Assembly (NCBI RefSeq): GCF_000328475.2 | Contig: NC_026484.1 | Span: 434,001 to 498,000 of the forward strand | Origin: Mycosarcoma maydis | Taxonomy: Eukaryota; Basidiomycota; Ustilaginomycetes; Ustilaginales | Direction of reading: 5' to 3' | Length of the DNA stretch: 64,000 bases | In this document: positions 31,797 through 41,395 of the stretch, in pieces | Numbering within the stretch: position 1 is the stretch's first letter | Layout of the letters: the number at the start of each line of letters is the position of its first letter | The notes under the pieces: generated by a model | The model's input: only the letters and a program-made list of their open reading frames with translations | Databases searched by the model: none | Told to the model about the DNA's origin: nothing | Position numbers and translations under genes: made by a program

Positions 31797-33125
31797 ACTG
31801 GCAGAGGATCTCTATCAGTGAGGCTGGAATGTCGAGTATTGAAAGATGCGGTTGTCGTGGCGAATGCCGTCGAGGTGCAAGTCTTGGAATCGATGTGAAT
31901 ACTCAGTAACACGCACCGAGAGAGCTAGCTCGAGGATGCGATGCTAGTCTCCGCAAAGTGGAAGGGGAAATGGATGGACGTAGTTGTAGTGGCCTGGCGA
32001 GCGATGGATGTGCAAAGACTCTCGTGTTTCTGCTGTCAACTGGCCAAGCGTGTCCAATGTGCGAATGCGAAGGCGACGGAGAAGCGCAAGGTGTTTTATA
32101 CGGTGCCAACAAAGTACACGAATGCTGGTGTAAGTATCGAAAGGGTGTAGAGATGGTGGACAGAAGTATGTAAGAATGGTTAAACGGTCAACGAATTGAC
32201 GCGATGATTCGCGCTTGCTTTGACGAGCAGCACCAACAGAATGAACACGCAACTGTGAACGAGGCGACGTAAATCGAACAACTCACACCCACGACCAGTT
32301 CGTCAGAGCACAGAGTAAGTAGTCGTGAGTAAATCTGTCAATAGCCGGCCAAACTGCCCGACTCGACAAACGCAGCCAACTCGCCTGGTTCTGCCATGTT
32401 CTGCCTCCTTTTTCGCTCACACTCCCAACTGCCAGCCACACACAGCCCAAAGCCCGTGCGTGCGTCGAATCGTGAATATTCACGATGGTGAAATACAAAA
32501 TCCTTCTTATCAATCACGAAAAACGCGTAATATTGTGAATCCATCCAATCGTGAATCACGAATCGTGATTGTTTTTCATGGCTCACGTAAATCACGAATC
32601 ACGAATCGTGTACAAGGAATCGTGAATTGAATTATGGAAAGTGTTAGACCAGTTGGTCGTAGCTTAGAGACAATCACGAATCGTGTTAAAACGTATCACG
32701 GCCGACAAAGGGCAGAGGGTCTTTGCATCGGCTAACCGCGTCACGTCCAAGCTAGGTATGCATGTTGTATTTACCTTTCATCTTCATCGGCGACTTGTCC
32801 ATAACCCTTCTGCGTCACTTTCACTACCCTCAGCCTGCTTCGCACTAATCATCTCGGTGGGCGTCGACCGTATCAGAATCCTGCACGCTGTCTTATCGCA
32901 GGTACTGCTGCAGTTCTCTTGGAAGCTGACGCCCACTACAGCTTGGCCACTTACACCCGACTCGTTTTTATTCGTCTTTCTCTCAAAACCCCGTTGTCGC
33001 CGATCGCACCGTTACCTTTTGCCATTTCATGACGCGAAATTCGTCACTTGATGTGATCACGTCCAGAGACTTGTCACGCTTTTCTCTTCCGAATTCACCT
33101 CTCGAGGCCAGGACACTCGACCATC
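31797..33125. other. Divergent intergenic region PP2A-A / ADA3
   Basis: About 1.3 kb. The PP2A-A-proximal 450 bases show only chance open frames. 32464-32690 is the densest heptad cluster of the window. 32700-33100 is probably the ADA3 promoter and leader. No gene recognised. Confidence 0.55.
32464..32690. repeat. Dense heptad cluster
   Basis: At least a dozen TCGTGA or TCACGA half-sites in 227 bases, including the dyad TCGTGAATATTCACGA (from 32467), the perfect palindrome at 32556-32568, an in-phase TCACGAATCACGAATCGTG run from about 32592, and a final TCACGAATCGTG near 32674. The stretch is also AT-richer than its flanks. Confidence 0.85.
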
Positions 33126-35789
33126 ATGGGAGGCAAAGACTTTAACACGGCGCTCTCGAGGGCGTCCAGAGATGCGAGCTCCTCCTCAAACTACACACCC
33201 ACCTCTCGCACCGGCAGCAACGCGCCTTTCTATCGCCAATTTCTCCCAGCACAGCTCTCCAACATCTCGCCGAACGACTCAATACCTTCTCTTGACGAGC
33301 TCTCGGCGCTCGCGAAACACCTGAGCAGGATCAAAACAGAGTCAGCCGCTCGCCTATCACGCCTTGAAGCTCGCTCTACAGATCCTAACAGACCTATCTT
33401 CTTCTCGGCTCCGAACGATCTATTCAGTCCGCCTGGCCTCTCTGGTCTTTCCAGTGCCGCTCTTAACCTCTACTCGGACTCAACCCGCCAGACAACGCCC
33501 TCGGCCTCATCGTCCAAGAATCCAAAGGCACGCGAACGGTCTTTTGCCTCACCGGCGCCTTCCTTATTTAGCTCCAACCTGAACAGCTCGGCTATTGGAA
33601 GTGCAGCAAGTGCTCTTGCATCCAAGAACAAGGCCAAAATCAAGCGCGAGAGGGACAATGACAGCACTCCCATCATCTCTTCTGCTCTATATTCGGACTC
33701 ACGCCCTCCCATCAAGCTAGCGGGTGCCGGCAACAAAGCGAATCCACGAAGCAAAGCGGCACAAGCAAACAGCCGCGACGTCGCTGGAGACGATGAAAGC
33801 ATCGCTTCGACCGACCCGGAATGGGATCTAGATGAGGACTCAATGCCCAGTCGGCCAGGACGTACATATCTGAAGAACAAGAAGCGCAAACGTAGGGGCA
33901 CTGGGGCTGACTCACACGATGACGAGTCCGGCTCGGAATTTGAGGCCGGTGTTCTACTCAGCGCTGCTTCGACCTCCAAACACGTCGGTTCATCCGCTTC
34001 CTCGGCAGCGGCCCACTCGGCAGCTGCGGCGGCCACTGCGGCGGGAACATCGTCCGGTGGTACATCGACGCCCAAAATCCCCTCGATTGGAATGCGTCTC
34101 AAGGCAAATACAGCAACTGGTAGCACAGGAGCAGCTCAGACACCGCCTGGTTTTCCCCGAAAGGCATCTGACACGATGCAAATCTCCACCAGGCGGAATA
34201 GCGTCTTGCCATCACCGTCTCCACTTCCATCTACGCCTCTCGCTCAGCCGGTCATCGTACCCCCGGTCATCTACCAACCCGCGCCAGGATGGGAGCTGCC
34301 CGCTCGCACGCCAGCTACTTTCATGCCGGTCTTGGAAAAATCGCGCAAACCCCGAGCGTATCCTACCAAGCCAAGCGAGGTCATGGAAGACTTTGCCAAC
34401 AAGGACTGGAAGGAAAAGGAACGCGAACGTGATCGTCTGCTGGAGCGTGAAAGTGTCGGGCCAGGAACACCAGGTCTTGTCGGTCCCGGCCAAAGCATGG
34501 TTAAAGAGGCTACCACTGGCAGGAGGGGAGGGCGTGACTTGCAACAGACGCCCATCAACACATTCTACAACTATGCCGACGCATTCTTCAAGACGCTAAC
34601 CGAGGACGACCTCGCTTGGCTCTCAAGCAAGTCGGACGACCATGAACCATTTCAGATGCCGCCACTCGGACGTCACTACAAGGAAGTGTGGGAGGAAGAG
34701 GAAGCTCTGCTTGCCATTGGCTCGGTCGATGCCTATAATAATCCGCTCACCACCATCTCCCGCTCGCCGTCTATCAGCCTGGGTGCTGGAACCGGGCTTC
34801 CACTGGATGTGAGCACACTCGCGGCGGCAAGGAACGGCTCAGCGGACGGCGCTGGCAAGCATGCCGCACGTGCTGAGCTTGAGATCCCTCCTCCGCCCTC
34901 GTTCAGGGTCAAACAAATGTCGAATCAACATCTGGGCCTGGAATCGCCGGCCGTGGTCGATGCTCGCAGCGGACCTCTGGCTGAACGACTTGTGGCATCG
35001 CTGTTACCTTCGTACAACGGCGACACCACCGCTGCGGTCGAGGATCCCGACTTGACGGCTTCCGGCGCCGGAACGAATCCTGTGTCGGCACTGCCCCCCT
35101 CGCTGCTTGCCAACCTGAATGGGCATGCCAAACCAGACGAGGACGACGCTGACGAGGACGACGCGGATGGCGAGCCAGATTTGGAGTTTGAGGGAGCGGT
35201 GCTGGACCAGGACATGGCAACATTTGAAGAGCGAATTGCCAAGGAACTCAAGGCGATCGAAGTGCTCGGCGCTGACGAAAATTTCGACTGGTCGACAAGG
35301 GCCGACGATGACATCTCGACTACGTTGAGGATGGTGCAGCGCGAGTTAGCTCGTCAACAGAAGATTAATGAGTTGCGCAAGGGCCGGCTATTTGGCATCG
35401 CTAAGGACCGAATGGCGTATCAGGATTATCTCAACTGCCTCAATTCGGTTGAAAAGGAGATCGAGATTGGCTGGACCAAGCGACTCCGTCAGATCAAAGC
35501 GAGTCTGAGCAAGCGCAAGAAGGGCGGTCACAGCTACCACGACGATTTGAACCTGTCGCAATCGCACGGTGCCAATGGCGTGTCCTCTGCAAGCGGTACG
35601 CCTCAGCCTGGAGGTGTGCCATACAACGGACCCGTACGACCCCAGCTAAGCGAAAATGTTGTCAGTGCCATGGAGCGACGCGAGAAACTTCGATTTGCCT
35701 TCAAGGAACTCTTTGACGAAGCCAAGCACGCCTGGCAGACGCCCACTGAGAGCGTTTACGCCGATCTGGAGCTGGATAAGGTTGAATAA
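33126..35789 (+). CDS. NGG1: SAGA/ADA complex subunit Ada3 (Ngg1)
   Basis: 887 aa, intronless; the ATG at 33126 (ATCATGG context) opens MGGKDFNTALSRASRD. Residues about 50-85 (PSLDELSALAKHLSRIKTESAARLSRLE) are a short N-terminal helix typical of the family. Ser/Ala-rich disorder follows. A conserved central block around residues 480-530 (TPINTFYNYADAFFKTLTEDDLAWLS) and the C-terminal Ada3 domain, about 730-805 (TTLRMVQRELARQQKINELRKGRLFGIAKDRMAYQDYL, then EIEIGWTKRLRQIK), identify it. Ada3 bridges Ada2 and Gcn5 in the histone acetyltransferase module of SAGA and acts in the nucleus. Lengths of fungal homologues vary widely because of the linkers. Confidence 0.87.
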   Translation: MGGKDFNTALSRASRDASSSSNYTPTSRTGSNAPFYRQFLPAQLSNISPNDSIPSLDELSALAKHLSRIKTESAARLSRLEARSTDPNRPIFFSAPNDLFSPPGLSGLSSAALNLYSDSTRQTTPSASSSKNPKARERSFASPAPSLFSSNLNSSAIGSAASALASKNKAKIKRERDNDSTPIISSALYSDSRPPIKLAGAGNKANPRSKAAQANSRDVAGDDESIASTDPEWDLDEDSMPSRPGRTYLKNKKRKRRGTGADSHDDESGSEFEAGVLLSAASTSKHVGSSASSAAAHSAAAAATAAGTSSGGTSTPKIPSIGMRLKANTATGSTGAAQTPPGFPRKASDTMQISTRRNSVLPSPSPLPSTPLAQPVIVPPVIYQPAPGWELPARTPATFMPVLEKSRKPRAYPTKPSEVMEDFANKDWKEKERERDRLLERESVGPGTPGLVGPGQSMVKEATTGRRGGRDLQQTPINTFYNYADAFFKTLTEDDLAWLSSKSDDHEPFQMPPLGRHYKEVWEEEEALLAIGSVDAYNNPLTTISRSPSISLGAGTGLPLDVSTLAAARNGSADGAGKHAARAELEIPPPPSFRVKQMSNQHLGLESPAVVDARSGPLAERLVASLLPSYNGDTTAAVEDPDLTASGAGTNPVSALPPSLLANLNGHAKPDEDDADEDDADGEPDLEFEGAVLDQDMATFEERIAKELKAIEVLGADENFDWSTRADDDISTTLRMVQRELARQQKINELRKGRLFGIAKDRMAYQDYLNCLNSVEKEIEIGWTKRLRQIKASLSKRKKGGHSYHDDLNLSQSHGANGVSSASGTPQPGGVPYNGPVRPQLSENVVSAMERREKLRFAFKELFDEAKHAWQTPTESVYADLELDKVE

Positions 35790-36456
35790 CATGTCCAGAA
35801 TTAGTCACAGCCTGCACTCACACTCAATCTTGGCATCAGTACGAAGCAATCTTGCCCTTACGTCCATCACGCTGAAGCATTTTTCTTTTCGGTATGCCTA
35901 ATCGGCTGACTACCACGACCACGAAGTGTATCGAAGTAACAACAGAGCCAAAAGGCTCGCATCTTTTTGGAGAAAATGCACTATACATGAAGATGTCACT
36001 TTGCGCAAGAAGACAACATCTGCTGAACAGGAGTGGTAATCCTCTATTCGGACATCGTAAACGCCATTCCTCACCCCTGATTCGTGTTTAGACAGCAGGA
36101 CGCGCTAAAGTGTCAGCACGCGACATCATTTCTACGCAGCCGTGAATGCTACCGGACCGCAGCAAAGCTATATTGCGAAGAATGAGGCAGCTCGAGTCCC
36201 TACTGATGGCTCATAGGCCGAGAACTTTGATATCTCCAAGGCTGGGAGACCGCTTTGTTCCAAGGTGGCTATGCAACCGAGTTTCAGAGCTCGGCTACAA
36301 AGTGGCTACTGCCAGAACAAGCTATTGGATCGCGATGGCTGCAGATCATACTGAGCAAGCGTACCAAGCTAGGTGAGCGTGACCGACACGGAGAGGAACG
36401 TAGCCACTGTTCACCCTGGTCTATATGCCGGGCCCTTGTCTATGAGGCGGCGTCAG

Positions 36457-36481
36457 AAGCAGCAGCAGCAGCAACAGCAGC
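36457..36481. repeat. AGC trinucleotide microsatellite
   Basis: About eight near-perfect AGC units with one AAC interruption; outside any convincing gene. Confidence 0.8.
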
Positions 36482-36733
36482 ATCATTTGACGGCTTCTCA
36501 GGAATGATAGCATGACTTTCTACTTTTCCTCTTCTTCTCCGCAACCTGGTTCCCGATCTCCCGATTTTTCGTGTAGATGCTTCGGTTTTCGCGTTGGTTG
36601 AAAAGCCAGCAAGTTGTGCCGGGCGGGAGGGAACTGAACCGTGTCTGCCTGCACGATGAACCCCACGTTCGCCCAAAGGATAGAGTCTAACGTCACTTTT
36701 TTTAGCGCCAAGGCTACCAAGCCCCTCAGCGGT

Positions 36734-36767
36734 AATCGTGAAATTCGTGATTCGTGATTGTGATTGC
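36734..36767. repeat. Heptad array
   Basis: AATCGTGAAATTCGTGATTCGTGATTGTGATT: three TCGTGA units in direct orientation plus a decayed fourth. Confidence 0.75.
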
Positions 36768-36775
36768 CAACTACA

Positions 36776-36825
36776 GGTGCAGCTACTGGTGCAGCTGCCG
36801 CAGCTGCCGCAACGGCTGCTGCGTG
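36776..36825. repeat. GCAGCTGCC-type short tandem repeat
   Basis: Imperfect repeats of GGTGCAGCTRC and GCAGCTGCC across about 50 bases, immediately after the heptad array. Confidence 0.6.
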
Positions 36826-37330
36826 CTGTCACGTTTTCAACATTCACAGATCCGTTGGCCTGTGTCCTTGGTGTTTAGCGCTGTGCATTTATCACGTCCC
36901 TTCAGCGTCACTGCCCAAAACCGTGCATAACTTAGCCAATCTCAAAGTCGAGCTGCTACTACTGTCCACACCTCGTCCAGCGTCGACGTCCTCCCTCAAC
37001 ACCGTTAACGTCAGCGATCCTGGAGATCCTCTTGTCTTTGCTTCTTTCGGCCCAAACGACTGCTTTGACACACACTTGCTCACCCCTTCTAGCGTCACCC
37101 TTTCTCTGCACTTTTGTCGTCCAGCCGGCTCATTCGAAGCACGACACCTCGCGTCAGTTTGGCGTTTGCTTCAAGGGCGCTCATTGTTCAGAACAAGCCT
37201 CCATCTTAAACGTAGCTGAATCTCAGAAACACGTCAAACAATCCGCCTTCATCTTCAGCCTCTCGCATCTCTATCGTATCGGGGTTTTTTTTGCTTGCAA
37301 AGCGGCGGTCCTTCTACAGCAGGCTTCAGC

Positions 37331-39121
37331 ATGTCGGCAGCAACAGACACCCCGGCCGTTGCCACGAGCGACAAAGATGCTTCGGCAGACGAGATCGCTG
37401 CCGCACCCGAGGCGGTCCAGATGACGGATGAAGAGGAACTCGGGGCTGCTTCTGACAAGGACCAGAGCGACTCTGGCAAGCTCAAGACGCTTATGGGCAT
37501 CCTCAAGCGCATGGTTGGCGTCAAAGACATTGCTGCCATCCGCATCTCGCTTCCTGCCAACCTTTTGGAACCCGTTCCCAACCTCGAATACTGGAATTAC
37601 CTCGACCGCGGCGATTTGTTCACTCTAGTGGCCGACCTCGATGATCCGCTCGATCGCATGCTCGCCGTGCTCCGCTTCACATTCACCAAAGAGCTCAAGT
37701 ATGTCAAAGGCAAGATTTGCAAGCCATACAACTCGATTCTGGGAGAACATTTTCGCTGTCACTGGGATTTTGAACCCGTCAAGTTCATAGACTCGCAGGT
37801 CCTCCCTGTTCAGGCGCTGTCCACCGATAAACCTGAGCCATTGCCTCTCGTCGCCAACCAAGCTCGCACACCTACGCTCACAGCCAAAAAGGGCAGTGCT
37901 CCTCCCTCGCCTCTGGTCCAAGCACAAGACAACAAGTCGCGACCCACCTCCATCAAAGGTGTCAGCTTAGACACCTCCAACTCTGCCAGCATCCCCAAGA
38001 AGGGTCTCTCCAAGCTGCTTGGTCGCAAGAAGAGCACCGTCAAAGAAGCTTCCGAGACACAAACGTCGGCCGCTTCTGCCACATCTGCAGATGCTAGCGA
38101 CGATCTCGACAATACGCCCACCAGTGACAATGCCTCGGTCTTTGGCACAATCTCTCAGCCGGCCAGCAAACAACGTCTCTGCTTCTTGACCGAACAGGTC
38201 AGCCACCACCCTCCTGTCTCTTCCTTCTTTTGCGAGGCCAAGGATGCCGGTGTGCAACTCTACGGTGTCGACCAGCTCGGTGCCAAGTTTACCGGCACCA
38301 GCGTCAAGGTATTCCCCGGCGAGCAGAACCAGGGTATCTTTTTGCGCCTTACCGATAAGGCCAAGTGCGGCGCTTCTGGCGAAGAGTACCAGATCACGCA
38401 TCCAAGCGCATCCATCAATGGACTGCTGCGAGGCAGCTTGTGGGTGGCCATCTGCGATAATTTGTACGTCACATGCCGAGGTGGTAAGAGAGATAAGCCC
38501 GAAGGCGACGATGGCACACGATTGCGAGCTGTGATCGAGTACAAGGACGAAAGCTGGATCACCAAGGCCAAGTACGCGTTAGAAGGAGTCATCTATGCCT
38601 ATGGTCCGAACGATGACCCGGACGAGTACACGAGCGTCAAGCAAGTGCCCCAGGACAAGGTGTTATTCACAATTGAAGGATGCTGGAAGGGTAGGATCAC
38701 GTACAAAAAGAAGGGGGACAAGGAGCCACGTCTGCTGCTCAACGTCAACGATGTCGACCCCATCTCGAAATCTGTACGGCCACTATCAGCGCAGGAAGAT
38801 ATGGAGAGCCGAAGGATCTGGGAGCCTGTCACCCAGGCGATTTTGGCCAAAAAATATAGCGAGGCAACCAAACACAAGCAAGATATCGAGCAAAAGCAGA
38901 GGAACGCAGCTGCCGAGCGTAAGAGGAAAAACGAGACTTTCATTCCGCGCTTCTTTGATGCCGACATCTCGGATGGACGACCAAAGCTCACCGAGGAAGG
39001 CAGAAAGGCTCTCAATGGTGAATACGGATTGGTGGGCTACGAAGGTGCATCCACGGAGAAAGTCGATGACGTCGCTCACAATGATGTTGACGAAGATGAG
39101 TTCCAGGATGCCGAGAATTAA
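37331..39121 (+). CDS. Oxysterol-binding protein homologue (Osh-type lipid transfer protein)
   Basis: 596 aa from the ATG at 37331; no earlier in-frame ATG. The ORD domain starts with LMGILKRMVGVKDIAAIRISLPANLLEPVPNLEYW (about 55-90) and includes GKICKPYNSILGEHFRCHW. The OSBP fingerprint EQVSHHPPVSSFF is at 288-300 with both His residues (292, 293) that bind phosphoinositide. No PH domain, ankyrin repeats or FFAT motif are present before it, so it is a short Osh6/Osh7-like type that would exchange phosphatidylserine or sterol for PI4P between ER and plasma membrane. Residues about 157-279 are a low-complexity insertion (Ser/Ala/Lys-rich, with KLLGRKKS) inside the ORD domain just before the fingerprint. 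The tail is a basic helix followed by acidic residues. Ligand is inferred. Confidence 0.93.
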   Translation: MSAATDTPAVATSDKDASADEIAAAPEAVQMTDEEELGAASDKDQSDSGKLKTLMGILKRMVGVKDIAAIRISLPANLLEPVPNLEYWNYLDRGDLFTLVADLDDPLDRMLAVLRFTFTKELKYVKGKICKPYNSILGEHFRCHWDFEPVKFIDSQVLPVQALSTDKPEPLPLVANQARTPTLTAKKGSAPPSPLVQAQDNKSRPTSIKGVSLDTSNSASIPKKGLSKLLGRKKSTVKEASETQTSAASATSADASDDLDNTPTSDNASVFGTISQPASKQRLCFLTEQVSHHPPVSSFFCEAKDAGVQLYGVDQLGAKFTGTSVKVFPGEQNQGIFLRLTDKAKCGASGEEYQITHPSASINGLLRGSLWVAICDNLYVTCRGGKRDKPEGDDGTRLRAVIEYKDESWITKAKYALEGVIYAYGPNDDPDEYTSVKQVPQDKVLFTIEGCWKGRITYKKKGDKEPRLLLNVNDVDPISKSVRPLSAQEDMESRRIWEPVTQAILAKKYSEATKHKQDIEQKQRNAAAERKRKNETFIPRFFDADISDGRPKLTEEGRKALNGEYGLVGYEGASTEKVDDVAHNDVDEDEFQDAEN

Positions 39122-39459
39122 CATACGCGCCAGCCCTTTGTGCTCCACGCCCCCACGCTCCCACGTTCGTGCTCCGTGCTCGGCGCCCATACGAGAACCC
39201 TCATTACCTCGCTATTTTCATTTCTGTTTCTCCCCCTCTACATTTCTGCTTCAATCGCCACGCTTCAAGCTTAGGGTTTGCAGCAGATCTCGGACTGTAG
39301 ATAGCGCTTCGTCAACCCAACATCGCTTTGTCTTTCTCCCACAGTGTTGGTGCTGACTTGACATTTGTGGTGATTCCGAATGAGACGTCAGCGGTGCCGA
39401 AAAGCATTCTGCGATTGAATCTGAGCCACACATGGCGGGTATCAATATTGCTCGAGGTG
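39122..39459. other. Intergenic region between convergent OSBP and POP3-like genes
   Basis: 338 bases between convergent stop codons. A pyrimidine-rich stretch lies around 39210-39250; nothing else is recognised. Confidence 0.55.
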
Positions 39460-40929
39460 TTAGCCTGAGACATGCTTCTCTCTTAGCTTTGCCTTATTGG
39501 CTTTCGGTTGTCTCGCTTTGCAGCGCGCCAAATCAGCTTTCAGGCTTTTCACCTGTTGCAGTGCCGCCATCTTTTTCTTCTTCCAGCTGCTCGACCTTTC
39601 CTTGCGGCGGGTTCTTTTTGCAGCTTTGCACGCGTTGAGATCTGCCGGTTGGGAGGTGCGTAACAGTTTGATGGAAGGTGGCTGTTGTAGCAATAATGAC
39701 GGAGATGCGGTATATGTGGCGGAAAGAATGGCAGTTTCTAACCAGTTTGCTCTCAAGCAGCATAGAGAGTCGGTTTCTCGCTGGATTACAGAGAGGAGAT
39801 GCATGAGATGGTGGGTTGAGAATGCGCGGGTCAGTGCGATTATGGACGCACGTCGTAGGTTGAGTGCGTCAGCGAGAAGACGTTCGGACCCCGAGGGAAG
39901 GGCGAAGAGCAACACTCCCCGCGCAACCAGGTCTTGATCAGGTCCACAAGCATGCAGCACGGCATTCCTAGCTGTGACCAACATGGGTAGGTGCGCGACC
40001 AACGCTGGTTGAGGTAGGTCGTGTCGACAAACGAACACGACTCGAACGCTGGTCAGCAACGACTCTTCCTTCGACTTTGACGCTGAGGCTTCGCTTTGGA
40101 GATGTGCCAAGTCGTAAGCAATGTCACCCTCGATAGCACGTGTGATGCTGTTAATCCCGGCTAATACCTGGACTGATGCAACGTGCTCCGCTTCACCATC
40201 GACATGCATCTTCTCGACGCTGGTCGAATCAGCCGTCTTGGAAGACCGTCGTGACCTCCTGCCCAGATCTCTGAAAAGTATGGGCTCGACATCCGACTCA
40301 GCAAGAATCTCCAACAGGGTATGAAGCACCACCTTGGATCCAGCTACAGGCATTTCGGGCCAGCTCACCGCGGTGGAGCTGGCGAGCACAGGCCGGAAGA
40401 CTGGTTTTCGGTTGGCTGGAATCCTAGGAACGGCTGCGATCGAGGCTTTCGCATGTTTTTGCATTCGATCCTTTGGTGGCGAAGGAGGAATTTCGGGTTG
40501 AGCATGTGTGCTGCTCGAAGGTGTTGGCTCCTGCTTTGCGCCATCCTTTTGGTAATTAGCAGGACCAGAAGCGTTACTTGTCTTGCTCTGCACATCTTTC
40601 CGCTTTTCCTTCAGTCGATCATCCAGATTCCTTCCTACAGAGGTATCCAATGCTTGTGTTTGCGGCTGCGAGAATGACCCAAAGGCAGCCAATCCGGATG
40701 CCTGCCCAAGCTTCACCGGTGGTTTCGAGCTCGAAGCGAGCAACGAGGCGAGAGCAGCATCTTTGCCATGCGGCTGCGGTGAAAACAGAGACGATAGTGA
40801 CGAGGCAAGCGATGCGTTGGCCGAGGAGCCAAATGGGCTGGAGGCAATTTTAGGTTGCGAGCGCTGCTTGTTTCGAGAAGCAGCACGGATGGTGGTGCTC
40901 TTGTCGACGGTTGCCTTTTTGGGCGACAT
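39460..40929 (-). CDS. Probable RNase P/RNase MRP protein subunit Pop3
   Basis: 489 aa, intronless; the ATG at 40929 is in frame and begins MSPKKATVDKST. The first 170 residues are Ser/Lys/Gln-rich disorder. The conserved core appears to be about 175-390: KPVFRPVLASSTAVSWPEMP, then a helix, a Gly-Ile-Asn-Ser motif (LAGINSITRAIE), and VRVVFVCRHDLPQPALVAHLPMLV with DLVARGVLLFALPSGSERLLADALNLRRASIIAL. This arrangement resembles Pop3/Rpp38, an L7Ae-fold subunit that helps assemble the RNA in RNase P and MRP. The C-terminus is strongly basic (KRTRRKERSSSWKKKK, coiled), fitting RNA binding. I match it by pattern, not by alignment; an unrelated L7Ae-like protein is possible. Confidence 0.5.
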   Translation of the reverse strand: MSPKKATVDKSTTIRAASRNKQRSQPKIASSPFGSSANASLASSLSSLFSPQPHGKDAALASLLASSSKPPVKLGQASGLAAFGSFSQPQTQALDTSVGRNLDDRLKEKRKDVQSKTSNASGPANYQKDGAKQEPTPSSSTHAQPEIPPSPPKDRMQKHAKASIAAVPRIPANRKPVFRPVLASSTAVSWPEMPVAGSKVVLHTLLEILAESDVEPILFRDLGRRSRRSSKTADSTSVEKMHVDGEAEHVASVQVLAGINSITRAIEGDIAYDLAHLQSEASASKSKEESLLTSVRVVFVCRHDLPQPALVAHLPMLVTARNAVLHACGPDQDLVARGVLLFALPSGSERLLADALNLRRASIIALTRAFSTHHLMHLLSVIQRETDSLCCLRANWLETAILSATYTASPSLLLQQPPSIKLLRTSQPADLNACKAAKRTRRKERSSSWKKKKMAALQQVKSLKADLARCKARQPKANKAKLREKHVSG

Positions 40930-41395
40930 GGTGGGCCAAGGTACCGAAGCGATCAGACTTGCTCAGGAAGCTGATCCTTTTCCGTTTAGTTTTCGTATTA
41001 ACAGCGTCTATGCCTTAGAGCCATGCATTGTGTACCAGTGATTGTTGTGTACGTGCTAAAGGGCGGATTCAGGGATGAGAAGAAGGAACAAGAAGAACCG
41101 TGAACGGCCCAAAAAGGTGTTAGACAAAACTGAAGATTTCTGGCACCGCAACCCGAAATCCGCACTCACGACTAACGTTATGTGGAGTTGGGTGAGCAGA
41201 ACCACGAATGGGCGACAACGTTACTCGTGACTCACAAAAGCACGAATTCAACACGCACTCAGCTTTACCACACGGCACAAGTGGACGGGCCACACCAGTC
41301 ATTACTCGCTTGACTTGTTATCATCACCAACCCTTTATCGTCAATCAGTCACTTCATTGGCATCGCGTCACTGTCAGTCCAGTCTGAATCCAAGC
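40930..41395. other. Divergent promoter region POP3-like / GTR2
   Basis: 466 bases between divergent start codons. Degenerate half-sites (ACTCACGACTAA near 41164 and ACTCGTGACTC near 41223) recall the heptad family. No coding signal. Confidence 0.5.

Larger units (their letters stand above)
35790..37330. other. Intergenic region ADA3 to OSBP gene
   Basis: About 1.5 kb. It holds an AGC/CAG microsatellite at 36457-36481, a heptad array at 36734-36767 and a GCAGCTGCC-type repeat at 36776-36825. 36840-37330 is pyrimidine-rich and probably the leader of the OSBP gene. Its end, with a T tract then TACAG and TTCAG just before the ATG, resembles an intron acceptor, so a leader intron is possible. 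Open frames here (for example 36440-36847 on minus) are composed of the repeats and rejected. Confidence 0.5.

Noticed and set aside
36440..36847. 135-codon open frame on minus upstream of the OSBP gene
   Set aside because: Built from the AGC microsatellite, the heptad array and the GCAGCTGCC repeats; no domain.
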